64,000 nucleotides of DNA from positions 248,001 to 312,000 of the forward strand of contig NZ_CP129965.1 of NCBI RefSeq assembly GCF_030503635.1. The letters are read 5' to 3'. Shown piece by piece: positions 8,828 through 18,092 of the stretch (position 1 is the first letter of the stretch; every line of letters begins with the position of its first letter). Made by a program: the position numbers and the translations under genes. The stretch is from Corynebacterium sp. P3-F1 (GTDB lineage Bacteria; Actinomycetota; Actinomycetes; Mycobacteriales; Mycobacteriaceae). The notes beneath the pieces were generated by a model. That model saw nothing but the letters and a program-made list of their open reading frames with translations, had not been told where the DNA came from and did no database searches.

Positions 8828-9610
8828 TCAAGTTCGATCTCGCGTTTGACGCGCTTGCGCGAACCACGCGGCGACATCTGCGGCATCCGCACCGACTAAT
8901 TGGGCTGGGTCGAAAGACAACACGCCGTCGGGAACTGTGTCCGCGAGGCCGAGCACGGCACATCCTGCTGCCGCGGCTGCGCTCATGCCGGTCCACGAAT
9001 CCTCGAAGACGAGGCACTCTGCCGGGTTCTGCCTCACCATCTCAGCTGCCGCGAGGTACATGTCGGGCGCAGGTTTCGGGTGCTCGACCTCGTCGCCGGT
9101 GACAGACCCCGTGAAGAACGACCGTCCGACAACGTCAATGCAGCGGTCGGCAAGAATACGTTCGGTGTTGGTAGTCACAAGCATCGGCACGCCAGCTTGC
9201 TTGAGTGACGCCAGCACTTCGCGCACACCCGGGTTCGTCTCCAAATTTCCAGAGAACAACTCCGCCATGCGCCCGAACATCCACGAGCGGTGGTGGTTGT
9301 AATCGAGTTGCGCCACTGACAATCCAGCCCATTCCGCGCATACGCGCAAAGTGTTGGAGAAGCTCCCTCCCACCGTCTCCTCGCGCTTTTCGGCGCTGAG
9401 CCGACGTCCAAGACGCTCAGACAACTCATAGGTGGCCACGCCCCACAGGGGCTCCGTGTCCACCATCGTGCCGTCCATGTCCCAGAAAACCGCCCGCGGC
9501 CCCGGTCCTGCCTCGCCCCAGATCGAGCCTTCAGTCTGATCCTCAGTGGCGTCGTTGGCTGAGTCCCGAATCCCGTCTCCAGCGGACCCGCCGGTCACGT
9601 TACTAGTCAA
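8828..9610 (-). CDS. HAD superfamily hydrolase (phosphoglucomutase-like subfamily)
   Basis: Predicted phosphatase or phosphomutase of HAD subfamily IA. Motif I is FWDMDGTMVDTEPLW (about residues 41-55), motif II is MLVTTNTE, and motif III/IV is KPAPDMYLAAAE with FEDSWTGMSAA. The small cap domain lies between motifs I and II. The first 35 residues are Asp/Glu/Thr-rich and look like a disordered extension. The start ATG overlaps the end of the upstream gene by 8 bp, so it is probably translated from the mshC transcript. The substrate cannot be deduced. Confidence 0.85.
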   Translation of the reverse strand: MTSNVTGGSAGDGIRDSANDATEDQTEGSIWGEAGPGPRAVFWDMDGTMVDTEPLWGVATYELSERLGRRLSAEKREETVGGSFSNTLRVCAEWAGLSVAQLDYNHHRSWMFGRMAELFSGNLETNPGVREVLASLKQAGVPMLVTTNTERILADRCIDVVGRSFFTGSVTGDEVEHPKPAPDMYLAAAEMVRQNPAECLVFEDSWTGMSAAAAAGCAVLGLADTVPDGVLSFDPAQLVGADAADVAAWFAQARQTRDRT

Positions 9611-9995
9611 GTTCGGGAAGAGAGTTCAGCGCCTCGTCGTCTGCGCCGGTGGCAGCAGCAGCGCGGTACGACAGGTCCTGCAAGTCAGCTTTCTCCTCTG
9701 GCTCCAGCACCGCATCGGCGTGCTTGGCGTTGAAATCGTTGAGGGTTTTGAAGAACGGCTCCACCACGGACACGAGCGTGTCGCCCTCCGGGTCATCGCC
9801 GATGAGCTCCAGTGCGTCGAGATATCCCTCGATCAGCTTCTTCAGGTCGGGTAGGACAGCTGGGTCGAAAGGTTCCTCCCACAGCTCCTTGTCGTTGTCC
9901 TGAAGGTACGAGCCGGTGGCGAAGGTGGTCAGGTCATCGATGAATTCGTCGACATCGGGCTGGAACTGATCGCGAATGGTCATGTCCGCCATCAT
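9603..9995 (-). CDS. Conserved hypothetical acidic protein downstream of mshC
   Basis: A 130-residue acidic, soluble protein without signal peptide or membrane segment; no family recognised. It is predicted mostly helical (VDEFIDDLTTFATGSYLQ, LKKLIEGYLDALELIG) and ends DEALNSLPELD. It starts 9 bp after mshC and overlaps the HAD gene by 8 bp, so the three form a tight operon. In mycobacteria the mshC neighbourhood also holds small conserved genes, but I cannot assert orthology. A second ATG at codon 2 and a third at codon 5 leave the exact start open. Confidence 0.75.
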   Translation of the reverse strand: MMADMTIRDQFQPDVDEFIDDLTTFATGSYLQDNDKELWEEPFDPAVLPDLKKLIEGYLDALELIGDDPEGDTLVSVVEPFFKTLNDFNAKHADAVLEPEEKADLQDLSYRAAAATGADDEALNSLPELD

Positions 9996-10004
9996 TCCGC
10001 AAGT

Positions 10005-11237
10005 TCAGCGGAGCTGCACGCCAAGTAGGCCGTCAATTGCGCTAGCGAGAATCCCGTCGTGGTCGCCGCGCGCTTCGTCGACGATGTTCAGGGCGCGGGC
10101 TGTGTCCAGATCGTCGGCAAGAGCAGCACGCAGCTTATCGACGACCCCCACCGCCTCCTCCTCACTTACGTCCTGCGCGAGGAGCTCCCGCCACCGGGCA
10201 AGACGCTTTTCAGCATCGTCCAGTGCGTCGAAGGAGAAATCGCGGTCGTCGCGGTAGTGGCCTGAGAAGACGGCGAGACGGATCGCCGACGGATCGTGGC
10301 CCTGCTCAGTGAGCTTGTGCACGAAGACGAGGTTGCCCAGGGACTTCGACATCTTCACCCCGTCGAGAGCGATCATGCCGGTGTGCACGTAGTGGCCTGC
10401 CATGCGGTCGACCCCGTAGGTCGCCTCTGCGTGCGCTGCGGAGAATTCGTGGTGCGGGAAGGCGAGATCGCTCCCGCCGCCTTGGATGGCGAACGTGGTT
10501 CCGAGCCGGTTCGTCGCAATCGCCGAGCACTCGATGTGCCACCCCGGGCGCCCGGAACCGAACGGTGCGTCCCACGCCGGTTCACCGTCACGGTGTCCGC
10601 GCCAGAGCAGCGCATCGAGCGGGTCGCGCTTCCCCGGGCGCTCCGGATCGCCGCCGCGTTCGGCGAAGAACTCTTCCATCGTCGCCCGGTCGAGGTTAGA
10701 TTCGTACCCGAACTGCTCGGTCGCGGTGATGGGGGCGTAGATGTCGGGGGAGGTGGCGGAGGCGTCGTCAAGCGAATATGCGATGCCCTTGTCCAACAGC
10801 GTCTGCACCATCTCAACGACTTCGTCGACTGCCTCCATCGCGCCGATGTAATCGCGCGGCGGGATGACAGAAAGGATCTCCATGTCGCTGCGGAACAGGT
10901 CGATCTGGCTCGTGCCCAGCTCACGCCAATCGACGCCGTCGCGTTCCGCGCGCTCGAACAACGGGTCGTCCACATCCGTGATGTTCTGCACGTAGTGGAC
11001 CTTGTGCCCGTTTGTGAGCAGCTGCCGGTACACCAGGTCGAACGTCAGGTACGTCGCCGCGTGCCCCAGGTGCGTCGAGTCGTAGGGGGTGATGCCGCAG
11101 ACGTACATGCCGACTTCGCCGTCCGCGTTTCCACGCGTGTCGACGACCCTCACACCCCCATCCGCCGTGTCATATAGAGCGAGCGGCACCGGAGTGCCAG
11201 AGACCGGGGGGACGGCGGGAGTAGGCCAAGAATGCAT
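10005..11237 (-). CDS. mshC: Mycothiol synthesis cysteine ligase MshC
   Basis: ATP-dependent ligase joining L-cysteine to GlcN-inositol in mycothiol synthesis, the thiol buffer of actinobacteria. About 410 residues, related to cysteinyl-tRNA synthetase: [17 protein letters not shown] carries the HIGH-like motif, [16 protein letters not shown] follows, and [11 protein letters not shown] is the KMSKS loop. It lacks the anticodon-binding domain of CysS, which separates it from that enzyme. I chose the ATG at 11235-11237 (MHSWPTP), matching the mycobacterial MQSW start; an upstream GTG would add three residues. First gene of an operon with the 130-residue protein and the HAD hydrolase. Confidence 0.96.
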   Translation of the reverse strand: MHSWPTPAVPPVSGTPVPLALYDTADGGVRVVDTRGNADGEVGMYVCGITPYDSTHLGHAATYLTFDLVYRQLLTNGHKVHYVQNITDVDDPLFERAERDGVDWRELGTSQIDLFRSDMEILSVIPPRDYIGAMEAVDEVVEMVQTLLDKGIAYSLDDASATSPDIYAPITATEQFGYESNLDRATMEEFFAERGGDPERPGKRDPLDALLWRGHRDGEPAWDAPFGSGRPGWHIECSAIATNRLGTTFAIQGGGSDLAFPHHEFSAAHAEATYGVDRMAGHYVHTGMIALDGVKMSKSLGNLVFVHKLTEQGHDPSAIRLAVFSGHYRDDRDFSFDALDDAEKRLARWRELLAQDVSEEEAVGVVDKLRAALADDLDTARALNIVDEARGDHDGILASAIDGLLGVQLR

Positions 11238-11338
11238 GCAGCCCACAGTACAACGCCCTCTGCTCTACCCGCCCCGAGCGTTAGCCACATCGTCTCCGTG
11301 GTCCAGGGAGGCGGAAACGTCGAAAAGCGAAAAAGGCT

Positions 11339-12163
11339 TTAAGCGTTCATAACGCCAGTGCCGAGGAGCACCATCACAATGAGGCCGAGCGGAATGCGGT
11401 ACGCGGCGAACCAGGCGAAGGAATGGTTGGACACGAATTTCAGCAGCCACGCGATGGAGACGTAGCCGAGGACGAAGGCGATGACGGAGCCGACAAGCAG
11501 CTGTCCGCCGGTGGCGGATTGGCCGGCTTGGGGGGCGAAGGCGTCGGGAAGCGAGAAAAGCCCTGAAGCGAGCACGGCCGGGATGGCGAGGAAAAAGCTG
11601 AATCGCGTGGCCACCTCACGGTCGAGGCCGCGCAGCAAGCCGCCGGAGATTGTGCCGCCGGAACGCGAGACGCCGGGAATGAGGGCGAGACACTGCCACA
11701 GGCCCATGATGATGGCGTCTTTCAGGGTCAGTTCTTCGTAGCTGCGGGTTTTGCTGCCAACGCGTTCGGCGAAAATGAACACGAAGGAGAACAGGATCAG
11801 CACGGCGGCAGTGATCCAAAGGTTGCGGAAGTTCTCGCGGATGAGGTCCTTGAGCAGTACGCCGGCGAGGCCGACAGGAATCGTGCCGACGATGACCATC
11901 CAGCCCATGCGGTAGTCGAAGCCGCGTTTCGACGGGTTGAACAAGCCCGCGAACCAGCCGGACAGGATCTGCCAGATCTCCTTGGCGAAGAACACGAGTA
12001 CCGCAAGTTCGGTGCCCAGCTGGATCACGGCGGTGAAGCTGGCGCCGGCGTCGTGTCCCCAGAACAGCTGGGAGACGATCCGTAAGTGGCCGGAGGAAGA
12101 CACCGGGAGGAATTCGGTGAGTCCTTGGACAATGGAGAGGACGACGACCTGGATCCAGGACAT
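11339..12163 (-). CDS. uppP: Undecaprenyl-diphosphatase UppP (BacA)
   Basis: Integral membrane phosphatase that regenerates undecaprenyl phosphate, the lipid carrier for peptidoglycan; it also confers bacitracin tolerance. About 274 residues with 7-8 membrane segments. The family signatures [15 protein letters not shown] near the N-terminus and [19 protein letters not shown] are intact. The frame is open another 66 codons upstream, but the ATG at 12161-12163 ([15 protein letters not shown]) matches the usual start and the upstream stretch is low-complexity. It diverges from lppL, as in mycobacteria. Confidence 0.95.
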   Translation of the reverse strand: MSWIQVVVLSIVQGLTEFLPVSSSGHLRIVSQLFWGHDAGASFTAVIQLGTELAVLVFFAKEIWQILSGWFAGLFNPSKRGFDYRMGWMVIVGTIPVGLAGVLLKDLIRENFRNLWITAAVLILFSFVFIFAERVGSKTRSYEELTLKDAIIMGLWQCLALIPGVSRSGGTISGGLLRGLDREVATRFSFFLAIPAVLASGLFSLPDAFAPQAGQSATGGQLLVGSVIAFVLGYVSIAWLLKFVSNHSFAWFAAYRIPLGLIVMVLLGTGVMNA

Positions 12164-12267
12164 CGAATCTGGGGTTGCTGCGATCACGGACGACACCCTA
12201 CCGCCGGAGACGGCGGGTAGAGAAGCGCGACGCGGCCGAAAAGAGTGCGGTTGATAAGCTTGGACGC

Positions 12268-13278
12268 GTGAAATTGCGCCGTGTGTTGACGAAGAAGTCC
12301 GCGGGGCCGGCGGCTGTGCTGGCTGGTTCCGCCCTGTTGTTGGCTGCGTGTTCGCAGCCACCCGGGGTGCCGCAGGAGGCGCCGGACATGGGCAATGCTG
12401 AGCCGGCGCAGTCCCCGCCCGCGGGCGACATCGAAGGCGAGAAGGTCGACTACCCGGCAGTGGAGGACCTCGAATTCACCGACGGGATGATCGGAGTACG
12501 CGCCGACGGGGTGCTGCGCACGGGCACGCTCGACGAGGTTAAGGACGGCGCAGGTACGACGCGCGAGCTCGCGGATTCGTGCGGGGACGTTACGGCCAAT
12601 GCGGGAGCGTTCGTCACGGTGTGCGACGGAGAGGTACGCGTCTTCACAGGCGCAGACGAGCGGGCGTTCACCCCTGACGAGCCGGTCACCGTCGCCGCGC
12701 CGCTTCCCGACGGCCGCGTGATCGCCGGGTCCGCCGAAGAGGCCAAGGTCTGGGTTTTCGACACCGACGGAAACCAGACCGGGCGCATCACAGTGGCGCG
12801 GCCGTCGGATTTCGTGCTCGCGGGCCAGGACAGGGTCGTGCGTCTGAACCGCTTCGACACGACGATCCAGGATATTCAGCTGGACAAGGCCCGCCAGGGT
12901 GGCACGCTGCGTGTGGGCCTCGGAGTCGGCCAGGCAAAATTCGGCGACGACGGACTCGTCCTCGCCTCCGACGCGACGGGTAGCCAGCTGCTGGTTTACA
13001 CCACGGACGAGGTCGTCCGCCTGCACCAGACCGTCCCGACGGACCCCCACCCGTGGGCCGTGGCGTGGGATCCGGCGAACAAGCTCGCCTGGATCACGTC
13101 GACGGAGGCGAACACGGCCACGGGCTTCGATATTTCGAAGGGCGTGCCGCGCGAGCAGCGGAAGGTGGGCACAGTCGCGGACGCGCAGCACATGATCTCG
13201 CTTGACGACGGCACCATCCTCATCGCCTCCTCCTCCGGCGACGGCCTGCAGATCATCCCGCCGGACTCCAACAACTGA
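12268..13278 (+). CDS. lppL: LppL-like secreted lipoprotein (beta-propeller)
   Basis: Exported lipoprotein of about 336 residues. The n-region is basic (KLRRVLTKK), then a hydrophobic stretch ends in lipobox LLAAC with Cys28 as the lipidated residue. The mature part has repeated short beta-rich units (e.g. [51 protein letters not shown]), which suggests a WD/NHL-type propeller. I chose the GTG at 12268 because it gives a normal signal peptide; the frame is open further upstream. The uppP/lppL/pyrD order equals mycobacterial Rv2136c-Rv2138-Rv2139. Function unknown. Confidence 0.85.
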   Translation: MKLRRVLTKKSAGPAAVLAGSALLLAACSQPPGVPQEAPDMGNAEPAQSPPAGDIEGEKVDYPAVEDLEFTDGMIGVRADGVLRTGTLDEVKDGAGTTRELADSCGDVTANAGAFVTVCDGEVRVFTGADERAFTPDEPVTVAAPLPDGRVIAGSAEEAKVWVFDTDGNQTGRITVARPSDFVLAGQDRVVRLNRFDTTIQDIQLDKARQGGTLRVGLGVGQAKFGDDGLVLASDATGSQLLVYTTDEVVRLHQTVPTDPHPWAVAWDPANKLAWITSTEANTATGFDISKGVPREQRKVGTVADAQHMISLDDGTILIASSSGDGLQIIPPDSNN

Positions 13279-13321
13279 CACCGAACACGGAAACTGGCAA
13301 CAGAGACTGAAGGGTTTTCTC

Positions 13322-14398
13322 ATGGGCGCGTACGACAAACTACTCAAGGTCATGTTTCTTATCCCGCCGGAGCGGATCCACGGGATTATCAGCGGTGCAC
13401 TGAGCGCCCTGAATACCGTGACCCCGGCAAACCGTGTGATGGAGAAGGTGGTGCGGGTCCACGACACACGCCTTGAGCAGGAGCTGTTCGGGGTGAAGTT
13501 CCCGGCGCCGCTGGGACTGGCCGCGGGCTTCGACAAGAACGCCACTGCGGTCGATGCGTGGGGTGCTGTGGGCTTCGGCTACGCGGAGCTCGGCACTGTC
13601 ACTCCCCGCCCACAGCCGGGCAATCCCGCTCCCCGACTGTTCCGCCTGCCGGAAGACAAAGCGATTTTGAACCGCATGGGCTTCAACAACGACGGGGCTC
13701 TCAAGGTCGCGACGAATCTGGAACGGAAGAAGTCGGGCGATGTGGTGGGCATCAATATCGGCAAGAACAAGACTGCCGAGGACGCCGTCCGCGACTACCG
13801 CACCGGCGCGAGCCTGCTTGGTGCGCTGGGCGACTACGTGGTGGTCAACGTCTCCTCCCCCAACACTCCGGGTTTGCGCGACCTGCAGGCGATCGAGGAG
13901 CTCCGCCCGATCCTCGCTGCTGTCAAGGACGCGACCGACACCCCTGTCCTGGTGAAGATCGCGCCGGATTTGAGTGACGAGGATGTCGACGCTGTCGCCG
14001 ATCTCGCTCTCGAGCTCAGCCTGGCCGGAATCGTTGCCACGAACACCACGATCAGCCGTGATGGCCTACTCACCGACACCGACGAGGTTGCTGCAATGGG
14101 TGCAGGCGGCATCTCGGGTGCGCCGCTGAACGACCGCTCCCTCGAGGTCCTGAAGCGTCTCCGCGCCCGCGTCGGTGACGAGCTGGTGCTGGTCAGTGTC
14201 GGCGGAATTTCGACACCCGAGCAGGCGTGGGAGCGCATCGCCGCCGGTGCCAGCCTACTGCAGGGCTACACCCCGTTCATCTATGGCGGTCTGGGCTGGA
14301 TCCGCAGAATTCACCGCGGCCTAGCCAAGCAGGTCGAAGCCCACGGCTTGAACTCGATCGGTGACGCCGTGGGCAGCGGACTGGACTGGAAGGACTAA
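13322..14398 (+). CDS. pyrD: Dihydroorotate dehydrogenase, class 2 (quinone-linked)
   Basis: Oxidises dihydroorotate to orotate in pyrimidine synthesis, passing electrons to menaquinone at the membrane. 358 residues with the N-terminal helical extension of class 2 enzymes ([18 protein letters not shown]). FMN-site blocks [36 protein letters not shown] with the catalytic serine, and [18 protein letters not shown] are present. The ATG at 13322 follows a GAAGGG ribosome site; the frame runs upstream into lppL sequence. Its stop overlaps that of the convergent PEBP gene by 4 bp. Confidence 0.96.
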   Translation: MGAYDKLLKVMFLIPPERIHGIISGALSALNTVTPANRVMEKVVRVHDTRLEQELFGVKFPAPLGLAAGFDKNATAVDAWGAVGFGYAELGTVTPRPQPGNPAPRLFRLPEDKAILNRMGFNNDGALKVATNLERKKSGDVVGINIGKNKTAEDAVRDYRTGASLLGALGDYVVVNVSSPNTPGLRDLQAIEELRPILAAVKDATDTPVLVKIAPDLSDEDVDAVADLALELSLAGIVATNTTISRDGLLTDTDEVAAMGAGGISGAPLNDRSLEVLKRLRARVGDELVLVSVGGISTPEQAWERIAAGASLLQGYTPFIYGGLGWIRRIHRGLAKQVEAHGLNSIGDAVGSGLDWKD

Positions 14399-14925
14399 TT
14401 CTCGTCCCAGCCCCAGATGATGGCGCGGCCGAGCGAGTGGAAGTTCAGGTTGAAGCCGAGCTGCGTCGGGTTGGCCACCTCATCGGCCGGAAGCTCGGTG
14501 TCGACGGCGTGGACCGCGAAGAGGTAGCGGTGCGGGCCGTGGCCTTCCGGCGGGTTGGAGCCGTAGTAGCCCTGCGCACCGGAGTCGCCGGTGAGCACGA
14601 CAGCACCCACGCCGAGCCCCTCCGTTGAGCCGGCGTCCGTGGGGAGTTCGTTCACGTCGGCCGGAATGTTGAACGCGGCCCAGTGCCAGAAACCCGACGC
14701 CGTTGGAGCATCCGGATCGAAGCACGTGACAGCGATGGACTTGGTGCCTTCCGGAAGGTCGGACCACGACAGCTGCGGGGAGACACCGTCGTCGCCGGTC
14801 TGTGTGTCAGGTAGCTTCTCGCCGTCGATGATGTCGGTGGAGCTTAGGGGGAACGAAGGAACGCTGACGAGCGGAGCGTACGGGTCGGGGCCGGGGAAAC
14901 GGTCGGAATCGTAGGAAACAGTCAT
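14395..14925 (-). CDS. YbhB/YbcL (PEBP, Raf-kinase-inhibitor-like) family protein
   Basis: 176-residue cytosolic phosphatidylethanolamine-binding-protein fold, orthologous by context to mycobacterial Rv2140c (TB18.6). The ligand pocket blocks [35 protein letters not shown] and [18 protein letters not shown] are typical. The cellular role is not established. Convergent with pyrD, sharing 4 bp at the stop codons. Confidence 0.93.
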   Translation of the reverse strand: MTVSYDSDRFPGPDPYAPLVSVPSFPLSSTDIIDGEKLPDTQTGDDGVSPQLSWSDLPEGTKSIAVTCFDPDAPTASGFWHWAAFNIPADVNELPTDAGSTEGLGVGAVVLTGDSGAQGYYGSNPPEGHGPHRYLFAVHAVDTELPADEVANPTQLGFNLNFHSLGRAIIWGWDEN

Positions 14926-14964
14926 GCTTCCTTTCTACCGTCGATTTGCGTTTGACGTGGCGAT

Positions 14965-14994
14965 TTGCTGTACGCACGCGCCACGTCCTATAGT
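14965..14994 (+). promoter_or_regulatory. Candidate promoter of tRNA-Leu
   Basis: TTGCTG at 14965-14970 and TATAGT at 14989-14994 are separated by 18 bp. The predicted start is near 15001, about 31 bp before the mature tRNA. The short leader holds a small CAGCC/GGCTG hairpin. This fits a sigma-A promoter but is inference. Confidence 0.5.
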
Positions 14995-15031
14995 TCTACG
15001 AGTGCCCAGCCGAAAGGCTGAAACACCCAAA

Positions 15032-15117
15032 GCCCGGGTGGCGGAATGGCAGACGCGCTAGCTTGAGGTGCTAGTGTCCTATTAACGGACGTGGGGGTTC
15101 AAGTCCCCCCTCGGGCA
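15032..15117 (+). tRNA. tRNA-Leu (anticodon GAG)
   Basis: 86-nt class II tRNA with a long variable arm. Acceptor arms GCCCGGG (15032-15038) and CTCGGGC (15110-15116) pair with one G-T wobble; the discriminator is A15117. The anticodon stem CTAGC/GCTAG encloses loop TTGAGGT with anticodon GAG at 15065-15067, reading CUC/CUU leucine codons. The T arm contains GGTTCAAGTCC. CCA is not encoded. Confidence 0.97.
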
Positions 15118-15122
15118 CAATC

Positions 15123-15150
15123 ACCGGTCCTTCGCAGGGCCGGTTTTCTT
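15123..15150 (+). terminator. Rho-independent terminator after tRNA-Leu
   Basis: Stem ACCGGTCC/GGGCCGGT with loop TTCGCA, one wobble pair, followed by TTTTCTT. It begins only 5 bases after the tRNA. Confidence 0.85.
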
Positions 15151-15167
15151 GTTCAAGGGAGAGCATA

Positions 15168-15833
15168 TTGCGCGCACGGTGGAAGCTGGTTGCGCTCGTC
15201 GTTGCACTCGCGGCATTCATCGCGGCTTGGATGCTTATCGACGTCCCCTCCCTCCCCCAACTCCGCGCCTGGTCCGACCAAACCGGGGCGTGGTTCCCGG
15301 TGGTCTTCTGGTTGTTGTACGTGGTGGTGACGCAGTTCCCGATTCCCCGCACCTTGCTGACGGTGTCTGCGGGCGTTCTCTTTGGAGCTGTCGAAGGTAT
15401 TCTGCTGGCGCTGACCGCGACCACTGTGTCGGCAGTGATCTCGCTGTTGCTCGTCCGCTTCCTGCTGCGCGACTGGGTGGAACCCCGTCTGACGCATCCT
15501 GCGGTGCAGCGCATCAACGCGCGGCTGGAAGAACGCGGCTGGTTGGCGATCACGAGCCTGCGCATGATCGCAGGCGTGCCCTTCTCAGTGCTCAACTATG
15601 CGGCGGCACTAACTCGGGTGCCGGTGGTGCCGTTCGCTGCGGCGACATTCGTGGGCTCGGCACCCGGGACGATTCTCGTGACCTTGTTCGGGGAAACACT
15701 CACGGGGGACCCAGACCCGGTCTTCATCGCGATCATGCTCGTACTCGCCGTGGTGGGGCTGAGCGGTGTGATGCTCGATGTCGCCACGCCCACTCGTCAA
15801 GCCTCCACCGTAGACCGAGGGTCAAAGGTCTAG
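15168..15833 (+). CDS. TVP38/TMEM64 (DedA-like, SNARE-associated) membrane protein
   Basis: 221-residue membrane protein with about five membrane segments. The family core is visible: FPIPRTLLTVSAGVLFGAVEG, then LREERGW-like ARLEERGWLAITSLRMIAGVPFS and a final hydrophobic helix. DedA/TVP38 proteins are linked to lipid flipping and membrane homeostasis; the substrate here is unknown. The start is a TTG at 15168 placed after AAGGGAGAG; no ATG or GTG fits better before the first membrane helix. The 11-mer copy at 15233 encodes MLIDVP. Confidence 0.87.
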   Translation: MRARWKLVALVVALAAFIAAWMLIDVPSLPQLRAWSDQTGAWFPVVFWLLYVVVTQFPIPRTLLTVSAGVLFGAVEGILLALTATTVSAVISLLLVRFLLRDWVEPRLTHPAVQRINARLEERGWLAITSLRMIAGVPFSVLNYAAALTRVPVVPFAAATFVGSAPGTILVTLFGETLTGDPDPVFIAIMLVLAVVGLSGVMLDVATPTRQASTVDRGSKV

Positions 15834-15843
15834 ACTGTCCCCC

Positions 15844-16401
15844 ATGATTGCTGTCCATGCCCGCTACCGAGGCCGCGACAACCGCCGCGCCGAGATCGTG
15901 AAACGCTCCGCCGAAGCATTGTCCACACTCGAGGGCGTGGGACGTTTCGAGGTCGTGGGGGTCGAGGACATCCGGGCCCACGTCCAAGATGCTGAGGCTG
16001 CCTGCATGCTCGTCATGGCGCTGCTGTCCGACGGTAACTGGGCTGTGGGTATCGGCATTACCGAATCAGGCCCCGCGATCTATGCAGCCACGGATGCCGT
16101 CGGGTCGAAAGCAGGAAGTGTCCGAACCGTTGTGGAGAAGACCGAACCGGGCACCGATGCCGCCGATATCGCATCGACATTCGCTCTGCTCGGTCATGTG
16201 CTGGCGAAGCGCACCGTCGAGGGGCGCGAAGCCACGTCGCTGGTGCGCTCCGGACTCAACCAGAATGAGGCGGCGGCTGAGCTCGGGATCTCGAAGCAGG
16301 CGATGAGCCAGCGCCTGCAAGCTGCCGGCTGGCAGGCCGAGCAGGTTGGATGGCAGCTGGCCGTGAACCTGATGTCTAGGGCTGCGGGGGCTGCTCAGTA
16401 G
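15844..16401 (+). CDS. Putative DNA-binding protein with C-terminal helix-turn-helix
   Basis: 185-residue protein of unknown role. The C-terminal part SGLNQNEAAAELGISKQAMSQRLQAAGW (about 138-166) is a helix-turn-helix of the MarR/sigma-region-4 style. The N-terminal 120 residues contain a conserved-looking alpha/beta unit (DAEAACMLVMALLSDGNWAVGIGITESG) that I cannot name. It may be an autonomous regulator or sensor. It starts 10 bp after the TVP38 gene and its end overlaps the convergent SPFH gene by 26 bp. Confidence 0.75.
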   Translation: MIAVHARYRGRDNRRAEIVKRSAEALSTLEGVGRFEVVGVEDIRAHVQDAEAACMLVMALLSDGNWAVGIGITESGPAIYAATDAVGSKAGSVRTVVEKTEPGTDAADIASTFALLGHVLAKRTVEGREATSLVRSGLNQNEAAAELGISKQAMSQRLQAAGWQAEQVGWQLAVNLMSRAAGAAQ

Positions 16402-17632
16402 GCACAGGCTGTTGGACGGGAGCCTGCCACTGCGCCGGCTCCCCTTCTTGAGGTGCTACGCGGCTCGTGATCGCGGCCTGCTCGCTCTTCGTTGTTCCTG
16501 TCCCGGCTGCCGACGCGGCGTCGTCAAGCGAAGTCGACACCGGCTTGTTCGCCACCGCGCGTGCTTCTGCGACTGCTTTGGCGATCTCGGGGTCGGAGGC
16601 CGTTTCAAACCACTGGTCCGTGTCTTCCTGGCTAGCGATTTCTTTCGCCTCCGGATCGATCTGGCCGGGTTCGTAACGGAAGACGCCGTCGTCGTCTTTC
16701 TTGGCAAAGGCCTTGGCGAATTCCTCCAAGGAGTCCCCGAACTGCGACGGGATCATCCACATCGTCGAACCGTTGCCCTCCGCGATCTTGGGCAGCTTCT
16801 CCATGTACTGGAAGGCCAGGAGCTCCGGCGTGACACCCGAGGACTTGATCGCTGCGTTGACCTTCTGGATTGCCCTCGCTTCACCCTGCGCCTCGAGAAA
16901 TTTTGCGGCGCGCTCACCTTCTGCGCGCAAAATGGTTGCTTGGCGCTCCGCCTCCGCCCCAAGGATAGACGCGTGCTTCTCGCCCTCGGCGGAAAGAATG
17001 CGGGCTTGCTTCTCACCTTCGGCGGTCTTGATGTCGGATTCGCGGCGGCCCTCCGCGGTGAGAATCATGGCGCGCTTTTCGCGGTCCGCCTTCATCTGCA
17101 TCTCCATGGACTGCTGAATAGACGGCGGCGGATCGATCGCCTTGAGCTCAACTCGGCTAATCCGCAGGCCCCACTTCGCAGTGGCGGCGTCGAGCTCGCC
17201 GCGCAGACGGCGGTTGATGGTCTCGCGGGACGTCAGCGTTTCCTCAAGGGTCATGCCGCCGACGACGTCGCGCAGGGTGGCGGTAGAAATCTGCTCGACA
17301 CCGACGATGTAGTTGTCCACGCCGTAGATCGCGCGTGCCGGGTCGTTGATCTGGAACGTCACCACGGTGTCAATGGCCACGGTGAGGTTGTCCTGCGTGA
17401 TTACGGCCTGCGGCGGGAAGGACACGACGCGCTCGCGGGTGTCCACGCGTTCGCGCACGCGGTCCACGAACGGGATGAGCAAGGTGATGCCGCCGGAAAC
17501 CGTGCGCGTGTAGCGGCCGAGGCGCTCGATGACTGCCGCTTCACCCTGCGGAATCAGGGCGATGGAGCGGAAAACAACGACGACAATGAAGACAAGTAAG
17601 ACGAATAAAAGGACCAGGGTTTCCACGGTCAC
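16376..17632 (-). CDS. SPFH/Band-7 domain membrane protein (paraslipin/QmcA type)
   Basis: 418-residue membrane-anchored scaffold of flotillin/stomatin type, matching mycobacterial Rv1488. One N-terminal membrane helix (LVLLFVLLVFIVVVVFRS) is followed by the SPFH domain (IPQGEAAVIERLGRYTRTVSGG...) and a charged coiled-coil with repeated AEGE/ILSAEGEK/ATILRAEGE units (about 190-250). The tail is Pro/Gln-rich. It overlaps the NfeD gene by 4 bp, the classical pair for membrane-microdomain maintenance. The end overlaps the convergent HTH gene by 26 bp. Confidence 0.93.
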   Translation of the reverse strand: MTVETLVLLFVLLVFIVVVVFRSIALIPQGEAAVIERLGRYTRTVSGGITLLIPFVDRVRERVDTRERVVSFPPQAVITQDNLTVAIDTVVTFQINDPARAIYGVDNYIVGVEQISTATLRDVVGGMTLEETLTSRETINRRLRGELDAATAKWGLRISRVELKAIDPPPSIQQSMEMQMKADREKRAMILTAEGRRESDIKTAEGEKQARILSAEGEKHASILGAEAERQATILRAEGERAAKFLEAQGEARAIQKVNAAIKSSGVTPELLAFQYMEKLPKIAEGNGSTMWMIPSQFGDSLEEFAKAFAKKDDDGVFRYEPGQIDPEAKEIASQEDTDQWFETASDPEIAKAVAEARAVANKPVSTSLDDAASAAGTGTTKSEQAAITSRVAPQEGEPAQWQAPVQQPVPTEQPPQP

Positions 17633-18054
17633 TCCTTCCAGACGACGGCGGTCGGGCCGTCGATGTCGGCGACGGTGACATGCTCACCGGCGGGAATGGT
17701 CATGCTGGGGTCGATGGCGCGGGCCGACCAGATCGACCCGTCGAGACGGACCTGGCCACCGGAGCGGCCAATGTCCTCTAGCACCTCTGCTTTGGATCCG
17801 ACAAGCGCCTTCGGAGATGTGTCCAGGGCAGCCGGCGTAATGTACCGGCGGTGCAGCCAGGGACGGAGAAACAGAATCAGGGCACCGGACGCTAACCCGA
17901 AAATCACGATTTCTGCCCACAGAGGTATACCGAACAGGCTTGCGCCCGCCGTGACCAGCGCGCCTCCGGCGAGCATGAGGAAAGTGAACTCGCCGGCTGC
18001 TAATTCGAGGCCGGCGAGAACAAGAGTGCCAATAAGCCAAATTACTGTTCCCAC
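17629..18054 (-). CDS. NfeD-like membrane protein
   Basis: 141 residues: three to four membrane segments (WLIGTLVLAGLELAAGEFTFLMLAGGALVTAG, EIVIFGLASGALILFLRPW) then a small OB-fold domain (ALVGSKAEVLEDIGRSGGQVRLDGSIWSARA). This is the short NfeD form without the ClpP-like protease domain, equal to mycobacterial Rv1487. Its stop overlaps the SPFH start by 4 bp, so the two are translationally coupled. NfeD proteins partner with the SPFH protein in the membrane. Confidence 0.93.
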   Translation of the reverse strand: MGTVIWLIGTLVLAGLELAAGEFTFLMLAGGALVTAGASLFGIPLWAEIVIFGLASGALILFLRPWLHRRYITPAALDTSPKALVGSKAEVLEDIGRSGGQVRLDGSIWSARAIDPSMTIPAGEHVTVADIDGPTAVVWKE

Positions 18055-18092
18055 ATGCTCAGGTTAACGCATGCGCGGCGCTGATAAGCCTC

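Noticed and set aside
12175..12267. Upstream extension of lppL and of uppP
   Set aside because: Both frames run into each other's upstream region without normal N-termini; the signal peptide (lppL) and membrane start (uppP) define the real starts.
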